Shown: piece by piece, positions 8,519-20,285 of the stretch | Position numbering within the stretch: the first letter of the stretch is position 1 | Layout: each line of letters begins with the position of its first letter | DNA from: Betaproteobacteria bacterium | GTDB lineage: Bacteria; Pseudomonadota; Gammaproteobacteria; Burkholderiales; Rhodocyclaceae | DNA length: 64,000 nucleotides | Direction: 5' to 3' | NCBI GenBank assembly: GCA_028065725.1 | Contig: JAPTVL010000268.1 | Span: 62,001-126,000 of the forward strand | Position numbers and translations under genes: made by a program | Notes under the pieces: generated by a model | Database searches by the model: none | What the model saw: only the letters and a program-made list of their open reading frames with translations | Told to the model about the DNA's origin: nothing

Positions 8519-10239
8519 CCGACGCGACCCGCATCAGCGTGCGCGACATCCCGCCGCGCGCCACCTGGGCGCTCGAACAGGGCGGCATCCATCCGCTGCT
8601 GGCCCGGCTCTATGCCGCGCGCGGCATACGCAGCCCCGACGAACTCGATACCCGCAGCAGCGCTCTGTTGGCGCCGGACCGTCTCAAGGGCGCGCGCGAG
8701 GCGGCGATCCTGCTGGCCAATACCATCGCCGCCGGCCGCAGCATCCTGATCGTCGCCGACTACGACTGCGACGGCGCCACCGCCTGCGCGGTCGGCCTGC
8801 GCGCGCTGCGCATGATGGGCGCCAAGGTCGACTATCTGGTACCCGACCGCTTCGTGCTCGGCTACGGGCTGTCGCCGGAAGTCGCGTTGCTGGCGGCCGA
8901 GCGCCGGCCCGACCTGGTGGTCACGGTGGACAATGGCATCGCCAGCGTCGAAGGCGTGGCGGAATTGAAGCGCCGCGGCATCGCGACGCTGATCACCGAC
9001 CACCACCTGCCGGGCGACGAAACGCCTGCCGCCGACGTCATCGTCAACCCCAACCAGCGCGGCTGCGATTTTCCGAGCAAGGCGCTGGCCGGCGTCGGCG
9101 TGATGTTCTACGTCACATTGGCCCTGCGCGCCGAACTGCGCCGGCGCGGCGCCTGGGCGAATGCGCCGGAACCCAACCTGGCCGCCCTGCTCGACCTCGT
9201 GGCGCTGGGCACGGTGGCCGACGTGGTGCCGCTCGACCGCAACAACCGGATCCTGGTTGCCCAAGGCCTGGCACGCATCCGCGGCAGCCGGATGCAGGCC
9301 GGCATCGCGGCGCTGCTGGCGATCGCCGGGCGCGAACCGAGCCGTGCCGCGACCTTCGACCTCGGCTTCGCCCTCGGCCCGCGTCTCAACGCCGCCGGGC
9401 GTCTGGCCGACATGTCGCTGGGCATCGAATGCCTGCTCACCGATGACCCCAACCGCGCCATGAACATCGCCCAGCAACTCGATGCCATCAATCGCCAGCG
9501 CCGCAGCATCGAAACCGGCATGCGCGAAGATGCCGAACTGCTGCTGGCCTCGCTCGATCCGGGCAGTCGCGCCAGCCTGACGCTGTTCGATCCGGGCTGG
9601 CATCAGGGTGTGGTCGGCATCCTCGCCGGTCGCGTCAAGGAAAAACTGCATCGCCCGACCTTCGCCTTCGCCCGCGGCAACGCCGGCGAACTCAAGGCCT
9701 CCGGCCGCTCGATTCCCGGCCTGCACCTGCGCGACGCGCTGGATCGGGTCGCCAAGCGCCATCCTGACCTGCTGCTGCGCTTCGGCGGCCACGCCGCCGC
9801 CGCCGGCCTGACGCTGCACGAGGAGCGCCTGGCGGAATTCGAGGCCGCATTCGAAACCGTCTGCCGCGAACTGCTCTCGTCGGCGCAACTGACACGCACG
9901 CTGGAAACCGACGGCCCGCTGGAAACCGGTTATTACTCGCTGGACGCCGTACGCCTGATGCAGCAGGAGGTCTGGGGCCAGGCCTTCCCGGCCCCATTGT
10001 TTGCCGACAGCTTCGAGGTCGTCAGCCAGCGCCTCCTGCAGGAGAAACACCTCAAGCTCAAACTGCAAAAAGCCAATCAGCGCTTCGATGCGATCCAGTT
10101 CAACTTCGCGGACGGGTCTGCCAGCGGGGTTTCCAACCCGGTGCCGGAACGCATCCGCGCCGCTTTCCGGGTCGACATCAACGAGTGGAACGGCATGCAG
10201 ACCGTGCAGCTATTGCTGGAGCACTTCGAAGCCTGCTGA
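8515..10239 (+). CDS. recJ: Single-stranded-DNA-specific exonuclease RecJ
   Basis: This 574-residue 5'-3' single-strand exonuclease acts in recombination and mismatch repair. The DHH phosphoesterase motifs are present: VADYDCDGATA near residue 80, VTVDNGIAS near 140, and ITDHHLPGD near 160. The DHHA1 region with the GGHAAAAGLT motif is near 425, followed by the C-terminal OB-like domain. The ATG at 8515 overlaps the preceding stop codon by four bases. Length and motifs agree with the E. coli enzyme (577 residues). It converges on the GGDEF-EAL gene with six bases between the stop codons. Confidence 0.95.
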   Translation: MTDATRISVRDIPPRATWALEQGGIHPLLARLYAARGIRSPDELDTRSSALLAPDRLKGAREAAILLANTIAAGRSILIVADYDCDGATACAVGLRALRMMGAKVDYLVPDRFVLGYGLSPEVALLAAERRPDLVVTVDNGIASVEGVAELKRRGIATLITDHHLPGDETPAADVIVNPNQRGCDFPSKALAGVGVMFYVTLALRAELRRRGAWANAPEPNLAALLDLVALGTVADVVPLDRNNRILVAQGLARIRGSRMQAGIAALLAIAGREPSRAATFDLGFALGPRLNAAGRLADMSLGIECLLTDDPNRAMNIAQQLDAINRQRRSIETGMREDAELLLASLDPGSRASLTLFDPGWHQGVVGILAGRVKEKLHRPTFAFARGNAGELKASGRSIPGLHLRDALDRVAKRHPDLLLRFGGHAAAAGLTLHEERLAEFEAAFETVCRELLSSAQLTRTLETDGPLETGYYSLDAVRLMQQEVWGQAFPAPLFADSFEVVSQRLLQEKHLKLKLQKANQRFDAIQFNFADGSASGVSNPVPERIRAAFRVDINEWNGMQTVQLLLEHFEAC

Positions 10240-10245
10240 GAGCAG

Positions 10246-13200
10246 CTACACCTCCGCCTTCAGTTCCCCAAACAAGTCAGCCACCGGTCCCGGGCGACCG
10301 AACAGATTGCCCTGGTAGTTGCGACAACCATGGCGGGCCAGGAAATCGCGTTGCGCCTCGGTTTCGACGCCCTCGGCAATCACTGCCAGGCCAAGACTCT
10401 GCCCCAATGCGATGACGGTACGGGCGATCGCGGCATCGTTGCCGTCGGTCAGCACATCGCGGACGAAGGACTGGTCGATCTTGAGCTGGGCCAAAGGCAG
10501 GCGCTTGAGGTAGATCAGCGAGGAATAGCCGGTGCCGAAATCGTCGAGGGAAAAGCCCACGCCTTCCGCTCGCAGCGCGGTCATTTTCGCCACGACGTCC
10601 TCGATGTCGTGCAGCAGCACGCTCTCGGTGACCTCGAGCTTGAGCCTGTGCGGATCGGCGCCGGTGTCGCGCAGCACGGCCAGCACCTGATCCACGAAAT
10701 CGACCTGATGCAGTTGGCGACCGCTGACATTCACCGCCACCGTGAGAAGTGCCGTATCGGGTTGCGCGGCCCAGGCGGCGAGTTGCCGGCAGGCCGTCTC
10801 CAGCACCCAGCGGCCAAGCGGCACTATCAGGCGCGAAGCCTCTGCCTGGTGGATGAATTCGAGCGGATACACCAGTCCGCGCTGCGGGTGCTGCCAGCGC
10901 ACCAGCGCCTCGGCACCCGTGACGCGTCCCTCGTCATCGACCTGCGGCTGGTAGTGCAGGATGAACTGGTTGTCCGCAATCGCCGAGCGCAGATCCGTGT
11001 CCAGTGCGGCACGCGCCGAAACGGCCGCCTGCATTTCCGGGTCGAAGAAGCGCAGTGTGTTGCGGCCGGCCGCCTTGGCTTGGTACATGGCCGTGTCGGC
11101 CCGCTTGAGCAGTTCGTCGACCGATACCGACTGATCGCGAAACAGCGTGATGCCGATGCTTGCGGTGCAGTGATAGGTTCGCGTGTTGAACTCGCCGTCG
11201 GCCGTGCTCAGGTCGAGCAGATAGGGTTGGTTCAGCGCGTTCTGGATCTTGACCGCGACGCTCTCGGCCTGCATCGCCGCCAGCGCCTCGGCATCGAGAT
11301 CCTCGAGGATCACCACGAACTCGTCGCCGCCCAGGCGGGCGACGGTATCGCATTCGCGCAGGCAGGATTCCATGCGCGACGCCACTTCGACCAGAAACTG
11401 GTCGCCGACATCGTGCCCCAGCGTGTCGTTCAGCGTCTTGAAATCGTCCAGGTCGAACAGCATCAGTGCGCCGTGACGGCCGTAGCGCGCGCTGGTGGTC
11501 AGGGTCTGCCGGAGGCGATCGAGCATCAGGCGGCGGTTGGGCAGACGCGTCAGCGCATCGTAGAACGCCAGGTGCCGGATCTCGTCCTCGGCCGCCTTGC
11601 GCTGGGTAATGTCGGAAAAACTGCCGACGTAGTGGGTCACCGCGCCACTGCGCGCTTTGACTGCCGTAATGCTCAGCCAGCCCGGATAGATTTCGCCGTT
11701 CTTGCGCCGATTCCAGATCTCGCCGCGCCAGATTCCGGTCTCTTCGAGGCTTTGCCACATTTCCAGGAAATAGGCATCGTCGTGGTGTCTCGAGCGCAGC
11801 AGCCGCGGGGTGTTGCCGACCGCGTCGGCACTGGAATAGCCGGTAATTTCGGTGAAAGCCCGGTTGACGCGCAGGATCACCGTCTCGGCATCGGTGATCA
11901 TCGTGCCCTCCTGGGATTCGAAGGTAATGGCGGCCACCTGCAGCTCCGCCTCGGCGCGCTTGCGCTCGGTAATGTCGACGAAACTGCCGCGGATCAGCCG
12001 ATGCCCGGCGGAAGGCAGGCGCGCCAGGCGCATCTCGCAGCGCACCAGCTGACCCTGGGCATTCCTGATGATGCGGTCGAACACCATGTGCTCCCCGGCC
12101 AGTGTGCGCTCGATCATCTCTTTGACGATTTGCGTCGCGTTCTTGCCGTCGAACACGCCGGGCGCATAAAAGCGCTCGATGCTTTGCGCCAGCAGCTCGT
12201 CGCGACTGCAGCCGAACAGTTTTTCGGCCTGGGCATTGACATCGACAAAGCGATCCAGATCGACGTCATACACGGCTATCGCATCCGGCGCCTGTTCCAC
12301 CAGCACACGAAAACGCGCCTCGCTTTCCCGCAGCGAGCGGGTCATGTCGCGCGCCAGGAGCACCGCCCGATCGCGGGTGGTGGCCAGCGACCAGGCGATG
12401 GCAAACAACAACACGCTGGTCAGCAGGCCGCCTGCCAGCACCTGCGTCGAACGCGCGGAACCGCTGCGCGCCTCGAGCTCGGGCAGGCTGGCATAGGTCA
12501 AGGTCCACGGCCGGCCGGCGACGGTCATGGTTTCGCCGTGCACGAATCGCGCATCCTTCTGCCGATCCGCCCCGCTGCGATAGAAAAGGTTTTCCGGACG
12601 CGCATCCGCACCGTCGTGGACGGTCAGGGCCAGGCCGCGGGAACTGCCATTGAGCAAATCGTCCATCAGTATCGGCATGCGGAAGGAGCTCAGCACGTAG
12701 CCCAGAAGTCCGTTGCCGGACTTGGCGGCGACCGGCAGGTACATGATGAAGGCCGGCACCGGTGCCGTCTGCTCGTCGATCTTCAAGGTGACCATGCCGG
12801 TAATCGCCGGTTCGCCGCCATCCCGCGCCCGCTGCATGGCCGCACGCCGGTCCGCATCCTGCCACATGTCATAGCCAAGCGCCCACACATTGCGGCCGAC
12901 GAAGGGTTCGGCATAAATATTGACGACGTAGTGTTCGCGCCGGCCCGGCGGCCGCACCTCGAACTCGGCGACGCCGCTGCGCCGTACCTGCCTGACCAGC
13001 GCCGGGAGCTGGTCGTCGGACACGGCTTGCGCGAAAGCCACGGCCTGCATCGCCGGATAATCGCGCTCCAGCCGGAGCGCAGCGACATAGTCGTGCCAAT
13101 CCTTGCGCGTCACCTCGTCGCTGGCCGAAAATAGCGCTGCGGCAGCATGCAGGACATGGGTGTAGCCGGTGATGCGCGCATTGAGATCGGCCCGCAGCTG

Positions 13201-13374
13201 GCGCACCTCGCTGTCGAACTCCAGGCGCAACTGCCGCTCGGCATCCCGCTCGGCGTAGCGCCAGGCAACCAGCGTCAGCGCCAATGCGCAAGCGAGCGCG
13301 ATCCAGGCCGGCCACATGCCGGCCCGCGACCACAAGGAAGCGGTGGATGATTCGGACGACGGGTTTGACGGCAT
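10246..13374 (-). CDS. Membrane CHASE-PAS-PAS-GGDEF-EAL protein
   Basis: This 1042-residue bifunctional-type c-di-GMP protein combines a periplasmic sensor with synthesis and hydrolysis domains. In order: a transmembrane helix (about 22-40), a CHASE-type periplasmic domain (about 70-310), a second helix (about 313-331), two PAS domains (about 350-475 and 480-595), GGDEF (about 600-770) and EAL (about 790-1035). GGDEF is intact at 682-686, and the RECD five residues before it fits the inhibitory site RxxD. The EAL residues are intact at 822-824, so both activities are possible. The CHASE ligand is unknown. The gene is divergent from prfC and convergent with recJ, so it is probably monocistronic. 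Confidence 0.92.
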   Translation of the reverse strand: MPSNPSSESSTASLWSRAGMWPAWIALACALALTLVAWRYAERDAERQLRLEFDSEVRQLRADLNARITGYTHVLHAAAALFSASDEVTRKDWHDYVAALRLERDYPAMQAVAFAQAVSDDQLPALVRQVRRSGVAEFEVRPPGRREHYVVNIYAEPFVGRNVWALGYDMWQDADRRAAMQRARDGGEPAITGMVTLKIDEQTAPVPAFIMYLPVAAKSGNGLLGYVLSSFRMPILMDDLLNGSSRGLALTVHDGADARPENLFYRSGADRQKDARFVHGETMTVAGRPWTLTYASLPELEARSGSARSTQVLAGGLLTSVLLFAIAWSLATTRDRAVLLARDMTRSLRESEARFRVLVEQAPDAIAVYDVDLDRFVDVNAQAEKLFGCSRDELLAQSIERFYAPGVFDGKNATQIVKEMIERTLAGEHMVFDRIIRNAQGQLVRCEMRLARLPSAGHRLIRGSFVDITERKRAEAELQVAAITFESQEGTMITDAETVILRVNRAFTEITGYSSADAVGNTPRLLRSRHHDDAYFLEMWQSLEETGIWRGEIWNRRKNGEIYPGWLSITAVKARSGAVTHYVGSFSDITQRKAAEDEIRHLAFYDALTRLPNRRLMLDRLRQTLTTSARYGRHGALMLFDLDDFKTLNDTLGHDVGDQFLVEVASRMESCLRECDTVARLGGDEFVVILEDLDAEALAAMQAESVAVKIQNALNQPYLLDLSTADGEFNTRTYHCTASIGITLFRDQSVSVDELLKRADTAMYQAKAAGRNTLRFFDPEMQAAVSARAALDTDLRSAIADNQFILHYQPQVDDEGRVTGAEALVRWQHPQRGLVYPLEFIHQAEASRLIVPLGRWVLETACRQLAAWAAQPDTALLTVAVNVSGRQLHQVDFVDQVLAVLRDTGADPHRLKLEVTESVLLHDIEDVVAKMTALRAEGVGFSLDDFGTGYSSLIYLKRLPLAQLKIDQSFVRDVLTDGNDAAIARTVIALGQSLGLAVIAEGVETEAQRDFLARHGCRNYQGNLFGRPGPVADLFGELKAEV

Positions 13375-13488
13375 CTTTGGCCTGACGCTGAGGTACCAGG
13401 ACGGAATGTTACACCGCTACCCTATTGACATCGCCTGGTCCGGCGCAACTTGGACCGCCAGGAAGCTCCCGGGCGCCCCCGGGCGCCG

Positions 13489-13494
13489 TATAAT
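13489..13494 (+). promoter_or_regulatory. Candidate -10 element of prfC
   Basis: A perfect TATAAT lies 31 bases before the proposed GTG start, in the context GTATAATCGCGGCC. No good -35 is found at the standard distance. A similar context precedes mfd. Confidence 0.45.
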
Positions 13495-13525
13495 CGCGGC
13501 CCCTCGACGCCTTCCCGCCATTGCC

Positions 13526-15100
<1,575 letters not shown>

Positions 15101-15127
15101 AGCGACGGCGCACGGCGCCGCCGCTTT
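15101..15127 (+). terminator. Hairpin between prfC and the FHA gene
   Basis: An 11-base stem with one mismatch (AGCGACGGCGC and GCGCCGCCGCT around ACG) directly follows the prfC stop codon. Only three T residues follow, so termination would be weak. It lies between two convergent genes. Confidence 0.45.
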
Positions 15128-15130
15128 GGA

Positions 15131-15610
15131 TCACTCGACGACCAGCTGGTACCGGTCGCCGGCGTGACCGCCAAAATAGACCATGTCACCATTGGCCAGC
15201 GCCACCTCGCTGACCGGGGACTTCATGTCGCCATTGAGGAAAGTGCCGTTCAGCGACTGGTAGTCGCGCAACATGACACGGCCTGCGACGACGCCGATCC
15301 AGGCGTGATGGGCCGAAATCCGTCCATCGACGATGATCAGGTCGTTGTCCCTGGCGCGGCCGATGGCGAGCCCCTGTGGCGGTATCTCGAAGCGGTGGCC
15401 GTGATGGCTGCCGCCGAGGCACATCAGTCTGGGCGTTCCGGTAATCGGCTTGCCCGCTGCGCGACTTTCAGGCGCGGGCGATAGCGGAATCCCGGCCGGC
15501 GGCAGCGGGTCTTGCCAGCGGCGACCGCGCTTGCGCCGCTTCACCAAGCTTACGCTGATGCCGATCAGCACCGCGATGAAGCCACCCCAGAATAAATATT
15601 CCTTCAGCAT
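15131..15610 (-). CDS. Small membrane-anchored FHA-domain protein
   Basis: This 159-residue protein has one N-terminal transmembrane helix (about 5-22, EYLFWGGFIAVLIGI) followed by a basic stretch (VKRRKRGRR) and one cytoplasmic FHA domain (about 65-155). FHA domains bind phosphothreonine peptides. The phosphopeptide-binding pattern is visible as IGRARDNDL, SAHHAW and NGTFLNG. I chose the ATG at 15610 because AGGG precedes it; in-frame ATGs at 15628 and 15727 would add polar residues ahead of the helix. No kinase or phosphatase gene is nearby, so the partner is unknown. It is convergent with prfC. Confidence 0.8.
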   Translation of the reverse strand: MLKEYLFWGGFIAVLIGISVSLVKRRKRGRRWQDPLPPAGIPLSPAPESRAAGKPITGTPRLMCLGGSHHGHRFEIPPQGLAIGRARDNDLIIVDGRISAHHAWIGVVAGRVMLRDYQSLNGTFLNGDMKSPVSEVALANGDMVYFGGHAGDRYQLVVE

Positions 15611-15791
15611 TCTCTGCCCTTGTTTCATCAAAGCCGGCTCGTCGAAAGCACCGCACCAATTGCCGTTGCGGTGCACCAACAATGGCGATCTTATCTGGTT
15701 TGCCGGATGGCGCAAATCGCCCGTCATGGGCGTGGCATAGCCGCTTAGCGCCGGGCAACGCCGGCAGTCGAAACGGGCAGCCCCGCAACCA

Positions 15792-17414
15792 TCATTTCAC
15801 TGCGCTGAGCCGCTTTACGCCGGCAACGAAGCGCTGCAGCGTGGAGGACAACACACCGCGCGGAATCGTCACTTCGATCAGCTGGAAACGGCCGCGCGTC
15901 GCCATCGCCTGGTCCAGGGCGGCCTTGAGTTCGACGCGGGTGCCGACGCGCACACCATTGCCGCCCAGGCCGGCCGCCATTTCGGCGAAACCCCAGTGGC
16001 CGAGGTCGTTGAAACCCGATTCGGGCTGGAAGGTGCGCAGCATTTCCCAGCTGGCGTTGTTGAACAGCAGCACGATCGGGTCCCAGCCGTAGCGGCGGCA
16101 GTTGCCGAGTTCCCAGCCGGTCATCTGGAACGCGCCGTCGCCGACCAGAATCAGCGGCCGCTGCCCGGTCGCCGCCTGCAGGCCGAGCCCGGCCGGCACG
16201 CCATAGCCCATGGTGGCGTAATAGCCGGGCGCGACCAGTGCGGTATGTTCGATTTCCATCGCGGTGAACAGGCAGTCGCCCATGTCGGCGGCGATCGGCA
16301 GCTTGCCGTGCTCGGCCATCAGGTCGTTGACCGCAGTGGCAATGTCGGTCGGCGCAATGCTCGCTGCGTCGGCCACCATGCCGTGCGGATAGACCGGGCG
16401 CTTCACCGCGACTACGGCTTCCCGGGGAGTAACCCGTGCCAGCAGGGCATCGACCAGCGCCGCCAGCGGCAGGTCCGGATACACGTGATAGCCCATGGTG
16501 ACCCGGCCGTCGAGCGCCTGGATGGTCTTGCGCAGGTCGATCTTGGTTTCGGAGACGGCGAAGTTGGTGTCGCAGACGATCTCGCCGAGCAGAAACAGGC
16601 CGTCCGAAGCTTCGACCAATTGCGTAACTTCCGGCAACCCGGCGACGCCCATGTAGGTACCGACCAGCGGCGCATCGTGCTCGGCCAGCAAACCGCGCCC
16701 CATGAAGCTGGTCACCACCGGCAGGCCGAGGCGGCGCGAGAGCAGCGCCACCTTTGCTTCGAGTCCGAAGCGGCGTACCTCGATGCCGGCCATCAGCACC
16801 GGCGATTTTGCCTGCGCCAGACGCGCGAGGATTTCGGTCACGCAGGCATCGAGCGCCTCGCCGTCGACCGGCGGCTCCACGGCACGGATCACGGGTGCGC
16901 AGGGCAGGTTCACCATGTCGCGCGGAATCTCGATGTACACCGGCTCGGAATTGCGCAGGCAACTGGCCAGTACGCGCGCGATGTCGGCCGGCGCGCGCGC
17001 CGCGTCGTCAAGCTTGATCTGGTCGCAGGTGATTTCCTTGAACATCTGGAACTGCGAATCCAGCGTCTTGGCCTGGTGATGCAGCAGCAGGCCGGAACGC
17101 GACTCGCCCTTGCCCGGTCCACCCGAGAGCACCACTACCGGCGACTTCTCGGCATAGGCGGCGGCCACGGCATTGACCATGTTCAGCGCGCCGGCGCCGT
17201 AGGTCACGGCGGCGACGCCAAGACCCTGGTGGGCACGCGCCGAAGCGTCGGCGGCGAAGCCGATCCCCGGCTCGTGCGACAGGGTGTAGAGCGGCAGGAT
17301 CTGCGACTGCTCGATGATGCGGAAATAGGGCAAGGCGAAATCGCCCGGAATGCCGAAGATCTGGCAGGCGCCATGATCCTTGAGGGCGTGAAGCAGGGAT
17401 TCGACGAGATTCAT
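15792..17414 (-). CDS. ipdC: Thiamine-diphosphate-dependent indolepyruvate/phenylpyruvate decarboxylase
   Basis: This 540-residue ThDP enzyme decarboxylates an aromatic 2-oxo acid such as indole-3-pyruvate or phenylpyruvate to the aldehyde. The activating glutamate lies in SHEPGIGFAAD near residue 48. The ThDP motif begins GDGAFQMTG near 410 and closes with NNASWEML about 30 residues on. Length and layout match IpdC/PpdC enzymes (about 545 residues) better than acetolactate synthase. The ATG at 17414 starts the family-typical MNLVESLLHAL. It is divergent from an Lrp-type regulator with a palindrome between them. Whether it serves auxin synthesis or phenylalanine breakdown cannot be told from sequence; no aldehyde dehydrogenase adjoins it. 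Confidence 0.82.
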   Translation of the reverse strand: MNLVESLLHALKDHGACQIFGIPGDFALPYFRIIEQSQILPLYTLSHEPGIGFAADASARAHQGLGVAAVTYGAGALNMVNAVAAAYAEKSPVVVLSGGPGKGESRSGLLLHHQAKTLDSQFQMFKEITCDQIKLDDAARAPADIARVLASCLRNSEPVYIEIPRDMVNLPCAPVIRAVEPPVDGEALDACVTEILARLAQAKSPVLMAGIEVRRFGLEAKVALLSRRLGLPVVTSFMGRGLLAEHDAPLVGTYMGVAGLPEVTQLVEASDGLFLLGEIVCDTNFAVSETKIDLRKTIQALDGRVTMGYHVYPDLPLAALVDALLARVTPREAVVAVKRPVYPHGMVADAASIAPTDIATAVNDLMAEHGKLPIAADMGDCLFTAMEIEHTALVAPGYYATMGYGVPAGLGLQAATGQRPLILVGDGAFQMTGWELGNCRRYGWDPIVLLFNNASWEMLRTFQPESGFNDLGHWGFAEMAAGLGGNGVRVGTRVELKAALDQAMATRGRFQLIEVTIPRGVLSSTLQRFVAGVKRLSAVK

Positions 17415-17503
17415 GGGGGTGCGTCCGGCTGAAGGTATGAACTGCATTTTCAACCGATTACGGCCCATAATGTACTCATGTTAATAAGCACTTCCGCAGT
17501 ATC

Positions 17504-17520
17504 ATGCACGTTTTGTGCAT
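17504..17520. promoter_or_regulatory. Palindrome between ipdC and the Lrp-type regulator
   Basis: A perfect six-base inverted repeat, ATGCAC-gtttt-GTGCAT, lies 14 bases before the regulator start and about 90 bases before ipdC. The surrounding bases are AT-rich compared with the rest of the window. It is a likely operator for the adjoining Lrp/AsnC protein, acting on both genes. Confidence 0.55.
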
Positions 17521-17534
17521 AAATGAGGAATGTA

Positions 17535-18062
17535 ATGCCAACAATCACCATCGACCGCTATGACCTCGCCCTGCTCAACGCCGTGCAGCACCACGGCAAC
17601 GCCACCAACGCGGTGCTCGGCGCCGCAGTCCATCTCTCGGCCTCGCAGATCAGCCGCCGCCTGCAGCGCCTCTCCGAGGCCGGCATCATCAGCGGCCATG
17701 CCGTGCTGCTCGACCCGGCGGCGATCGGACTCGGCGTGACTGCCTTCGCCCATGTCATCCTCGAACGCCATGGCCAGTCCCAGTCCGACGCCTTCGAAAA
17801 CGCGGCCACGGCGCTGCCGGAGGTCATGGACTGCTTTTCGGTCAGCGGCGATGCCGATTACCTGCTGCGCATCGTCGCCCAGGATCTGCCGGCGTTTTCG
17901 GAACTGATGATGAAGCACGTACTGCGCCTGCCCGGCGTGGCCCACATCAAGACCAACATCGCGCTGCAGAAGGTCAAGCAGACCCACGTGTTGCCGCTCG
18001 ACCACCTGACGCAAGCGCCCCGCTCGCGCCAGCAGATCCGCTATTCGGGCGGCGGCGAATGA
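17535..18062 (+). CDS. Lrp/AsnC family transcriptional regulator
   Basis: This 175-residue regulator has an N-terminal winged helix-turn-helix (about 5-60, IDRYDLALLNAVQHHG then LSASQISRRLQRLSEAGII) and a C-terminal RAM domain (about 70-150) that binds an amino acid or related ligand. The ATG at 17535 is preceded by GAGGA at five bases; an ATG at 17523 overlaps that ribosome site and is less likely. It is divergent from the ThDP decarboxylase gene, so it probably controls it in response to an aromatic amino acid. It overlaps the following small gene by four bases (ATGA). Confidence 0.88.
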   Translation: MPTITIDRYDLALLNAVQHHGNATNAVLGAAVHLSASQISRRLQRLSEAGIISGHAVLLDPAAIGLGVTAFAHVILERHGQSQSDAFENAATALPEVMDCFSVSGDADYLLRIVAQDLPAFSELMMKHVLRLPGVAHIKTNIALQKVKQTHVLPLDHLTQAPRSRQQIRYSGGGE

Positions 18063-18283
18063 AACTGGCCCGGCTCTGGCAGCCGCGCAATCCGGCCTTC
18101 TGGCTGATGCTCGCGCTGAACCTGCTGTCGACCGCGCTGGCCTGGCTTGCCCGCAGCTACGAACTGACGCCGCTGGCGGCGCTGATCGTAACCGGCTTTG
18201 CCGTGGCCAATGCGCTGATCGGTCTGCGCCTGATGTGGGTATTGATGCGCGACGAAGCGCCCCGACCGAGGCCGGGCGCCTGA
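18059..18283 (+). CDS. Small two-helix membrane protein
   Basis: This 74-residue protein has two hydrophobic stretches (about 13-30 and 38-60) and a basic start and end. No family is recognised. Its ATG overlaps the stop of the Lrp-type regulator, which supports real translation. It converges on the unknown gene at 18300 with 16 bases between. A role with the regulator or decarboxylase is conceivable but unsupported. Confidence 0.6.
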   Translation: MKLARLWQPRNPAFWLMLALNLLSTALAWLARSYELTPLAALIVTGFAVANALIGLRLMWVLMRDEAPRPRPGA

Positions 18284-18299
18284 ACCCGCGGCCCCGAAA

Positions 18300-18665
18300 T
18301 CAACCGTGCTTCGCGTTTCTGTCGCGCACGATCGGCGGCACGAACTTGACCGAGAAGCGCCAGCCCTCCTCGGTCTCCCGCAGCACCAGGGTTTTCGAGG
18401 CCGCGCCGGGTTCGAACAGAGGTTCGCTGCCGATCAGTTCGATCGCGCCGAGACCCTTTACCACACAGGCGCCCGGCAGCGTGACGAACACCGATTCGGC
18501 CGCGACCAGCACGAAAGCCCCTTCCTTGGACTGGGAAGCGGACAAACCGCGCGGAATCGTCGCAGGGTCGCGCCGCCAGGTCTCGCGCAGGCCGTCGAGC
18601 GCCGCATGCAACTCCGGCGTCATGCGGATCGGCAGCACGACTTCGCGCGATTTGTGGTGGCTCAT
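18300..18665 (-). CDS. Conserved-looking protein of unknown function
   Basis: This 121-residue soluble protein shows no motif I recognise. It begins MSHHKSREVVLPIRM and has an alternating hydrophobic C-terminal half (VFVTLPGACVVKGLGAIEL) that suggests a beta-rich fold. The ATG at 18665 overlaps the stop of the upstream membrane gene by four bases, so the two form a pair. The frame is open further upstream but those residues are shadow of the neighbour. No function is offered. Confidence 0.6.
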   Translation of the reverse strand: MSHHKSREVVLPIRMTPELHAALDGLRETWRRDPATIPRGLSASQSKEGAFVLVAAESVFVTLPGACVVKGLGAIELIGSEPLFEPGAASKTLVLRETEEGWRFSVKFVPPIVRDRNAKHG

Positions 18666-18916
18666 GGCTTCGCTTTCGGATCGGCCGGCAGTTCCGGCAA
18701 CCACCACACCAGCAGCAGCGGCAGCAACGGAATGGATAGCGCGAACAGCAGCCACAGGGTCGGCGAGCGGCGCTTGCGTTTCGCGATGATAACCGTCGGA
18801 ATGACGGCGACCACGGCCAGTACGGTCAAAACAGTGACGCCGAAGACCAGCGACTCGACCGTCGCCGGGTCGACGCCGAGTTGTCGAATCAGTTCGGTGG
18901 TCTGGGGATCGGGCAT
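18662..18916 (-). CDS. Small membrane protein of unknown function
   Basis: This 84-residue protein has two hydrophobic helices (about 23-44 and 53-72) separated by a basic loop (AKRKRRS). I chose the ATG at 18916; a TTG two codons upstream is possible. It is translationally coupled to the 121-residue unknown protein downstream and lies divergent from the flavoprotein gene. No family is recognised. Confidence 0.55.
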   Translation of the reverse strand: MPDPQTTELIRQLGVDPATVESLVFGVTVLTVLAVVAVIPTVIIAKRKRRSPTLWLLFALSIPLLPLLLVWWLPELPADPKAKP

Positions 18917-19005
18917 GCGCAAAGAATAACAGTTTAAGCATTACAAGCGAGCGGTGGTCGCGGTAGCATCGTCCATCCCGATCGCAGCTTATTGGAGATC
19001 CACAA

Positions 19006-20229
19006 ATGGAAGGAACAGTGATCGTCGGCGCCGGCCTGGCCGGATTGACCGTGGCCGAAACCCTGCGCGCCGAAGGCTACGGCGGGCCGATCACGCTGAT
19101 CGGCAACGAGACCCATGCGCCCTACCATCGCCCACCGCTGTCCAAGGGATTCCTCCAGGGCGAAACCCCCGAGGGGCAATTGACGATGCGTCCGGCGGAA
19201 CTCATGGCGAAGAAGAACATTGTGCTGAAAGTCGGCGCTGGCGCGACGGCGATCGACCGTGCCGCACGGCAGATCAGCCTTGACGACGGCTCGACGCTGG
19301 CCTACGACTATCTCGCGCTATGCACCGGCGCCCGCCTGCGCCCGCTGCCGCTGGCCGGTGCCGATCTGCCGGGCGTATTCGGCCTGCGTTCGCTGGATGA
19401 TTCGAGGATGATCAAGGCGGCACTGGAATCCGCGCAGGACGTGGTGATCATCGGCGGCGGTTTCATCGGCCTCGAAGTCGCCGCCGTGGCGCGCCGGAAG
19501 GGCAAACGCGTGACCGTGCTGGAAGCCGCCGAGCGTCTGATGGCGCGTGTGGTGCCGCCGGCGATTTCGTCTTTCTACCTCGACCTGCATGGCAGCCACG
19601 GCGTCGACGTCGTGCTCGGCGCCGCGGTCACCGGACTGGTCGACAAGCAGGGCCGCATCTCCGCGGTGAAGACCGCTGACGGTGGCGAATTCGCCGCCGA
19701 CCTGGTGCTGGTCGGCATCGGCGTCATCGCCAATGCCGAACTGGCGCAGGCTGCAGGACTCGAAGTGGCTGGCGGCATCGTGGTCGATGCCAGCGGCCGT
19801 ACCGCCGACCCGGCCATCGTCGCGGCCGGCGATTGCACGGTGCGACGTCTGGACGACGGCAGCCTGCGCCGTCTCGAATCGGTGCAGAACGCCATGGAGC
19901 AGGCCAGATCGGCGGCAGCGGCGCTGCTCGGACGCGAGCGCCCGTTCACCGCGACGCCGTGGTTCTGGTCCGACCAATACGGCGTCAAGCTGCAGATGGC
20001 AGGATTGACCGCCGGTTTCGAGCAGGCGATACGTCGTGGCGACCCGACCAGCAGGAAATTCTCCTACTACTACTTCAAGGCCGGAAGACTGATCGCGATC
20101 GACTCGCTGAATCAGTCGACCGACCACCTCACCGGACGCAAGCTGCTCGACCAAGGTATTTCGCCGACGCCGGAACAGGCCGCCGACAGCGGCTTCGATC
20201 TCGCGACGCTGCTGGCCGCGCGAGCCTGA
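19006..20229 (+). CDS. FAD-dependent ferredoxin/rubredoxin reductase-like oxidoreductase
   Basis: This 407-residue flavoprotein of the putidaredoxin-reductase type would pass electrons from NAD(P)H to a ferredoxin, often serving a Rieske oxygenase or P450. The FAD-binding VGAGLAG is at residues 6-12 and the NAD(P)-binding IGGGFIGLE near 148. A third motif with GD before the C-terminal reductase domain is near 280. The ATG at 19006 has GGAG ten bases upstream. No ferredoxin, oxygenase or P450 gene adjoins it here, so the partner is unknown. A copy of the dispersed repeat lies at 19227-19250. Confidence 0.85.
   Translation: MEGTVIVGAGLAGLTVAETLRAEGYGGPITLIGNETHAPYHRPPLSKGFLQGETPEGQLTMRPAELMAKKNIVLKVGAGATAIDRAARQISLDDGSTLAYDYLALCTGARLRPLPLAGADLPGVFGLRSLDDSRMIKAALESAQDVVIIGGGFIGLEVAAVARRKGKRVTVLEAAERLMARVVPPAISSFYLDLHGSHGVDVVLGAAVTGLVDKQGRISAVKTADGGEFAADLVLVGIGVIANAELAQAAGLEVAGGIVVDASGRTADPAIVAAGDCTVRRLDDGSLRRLESVQNAMEQARSAAAALLGRERPFTATPWFWSDQYGVKLQMAGLTAGFEQAIRRGDPTSRKFSYYYFKAGRLIAIDSLNQSTDHLTGRKLLDQGISPTPEQAADSGFDLATLLAARA
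19227..19250 (-). repeat. Dispersed 24-bp repeat, copy 3 (inside the flavoprotein gene)
   Basis: The full 14-base core is present on the minus strand; the coding strand reads KVGAGATA. The flank differs from the consensus at three positions. Confidence 0.65.
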
Positions 20230-20246
20230 CAGGTGGGCGGCAGGTG

Positions 20247-20275
20247 TTGTCGGGAACGTCTGCCCGGCTTATAGT
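20247..20275 (+). promoter_or_regulatory. Candidate promoter of moaA
   Basis: TTGTCG (20247-20252) and TATAGT (20270-20275) are spaced by 17 bases. Transcription would begin only a few bases before the ATG at 20286, so the message would be nearly leaderless, in line with the lack of a ribosome binding site there. Confidence 0.45.
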
Positions 20276-20285
20276 CCAAGCTTCC

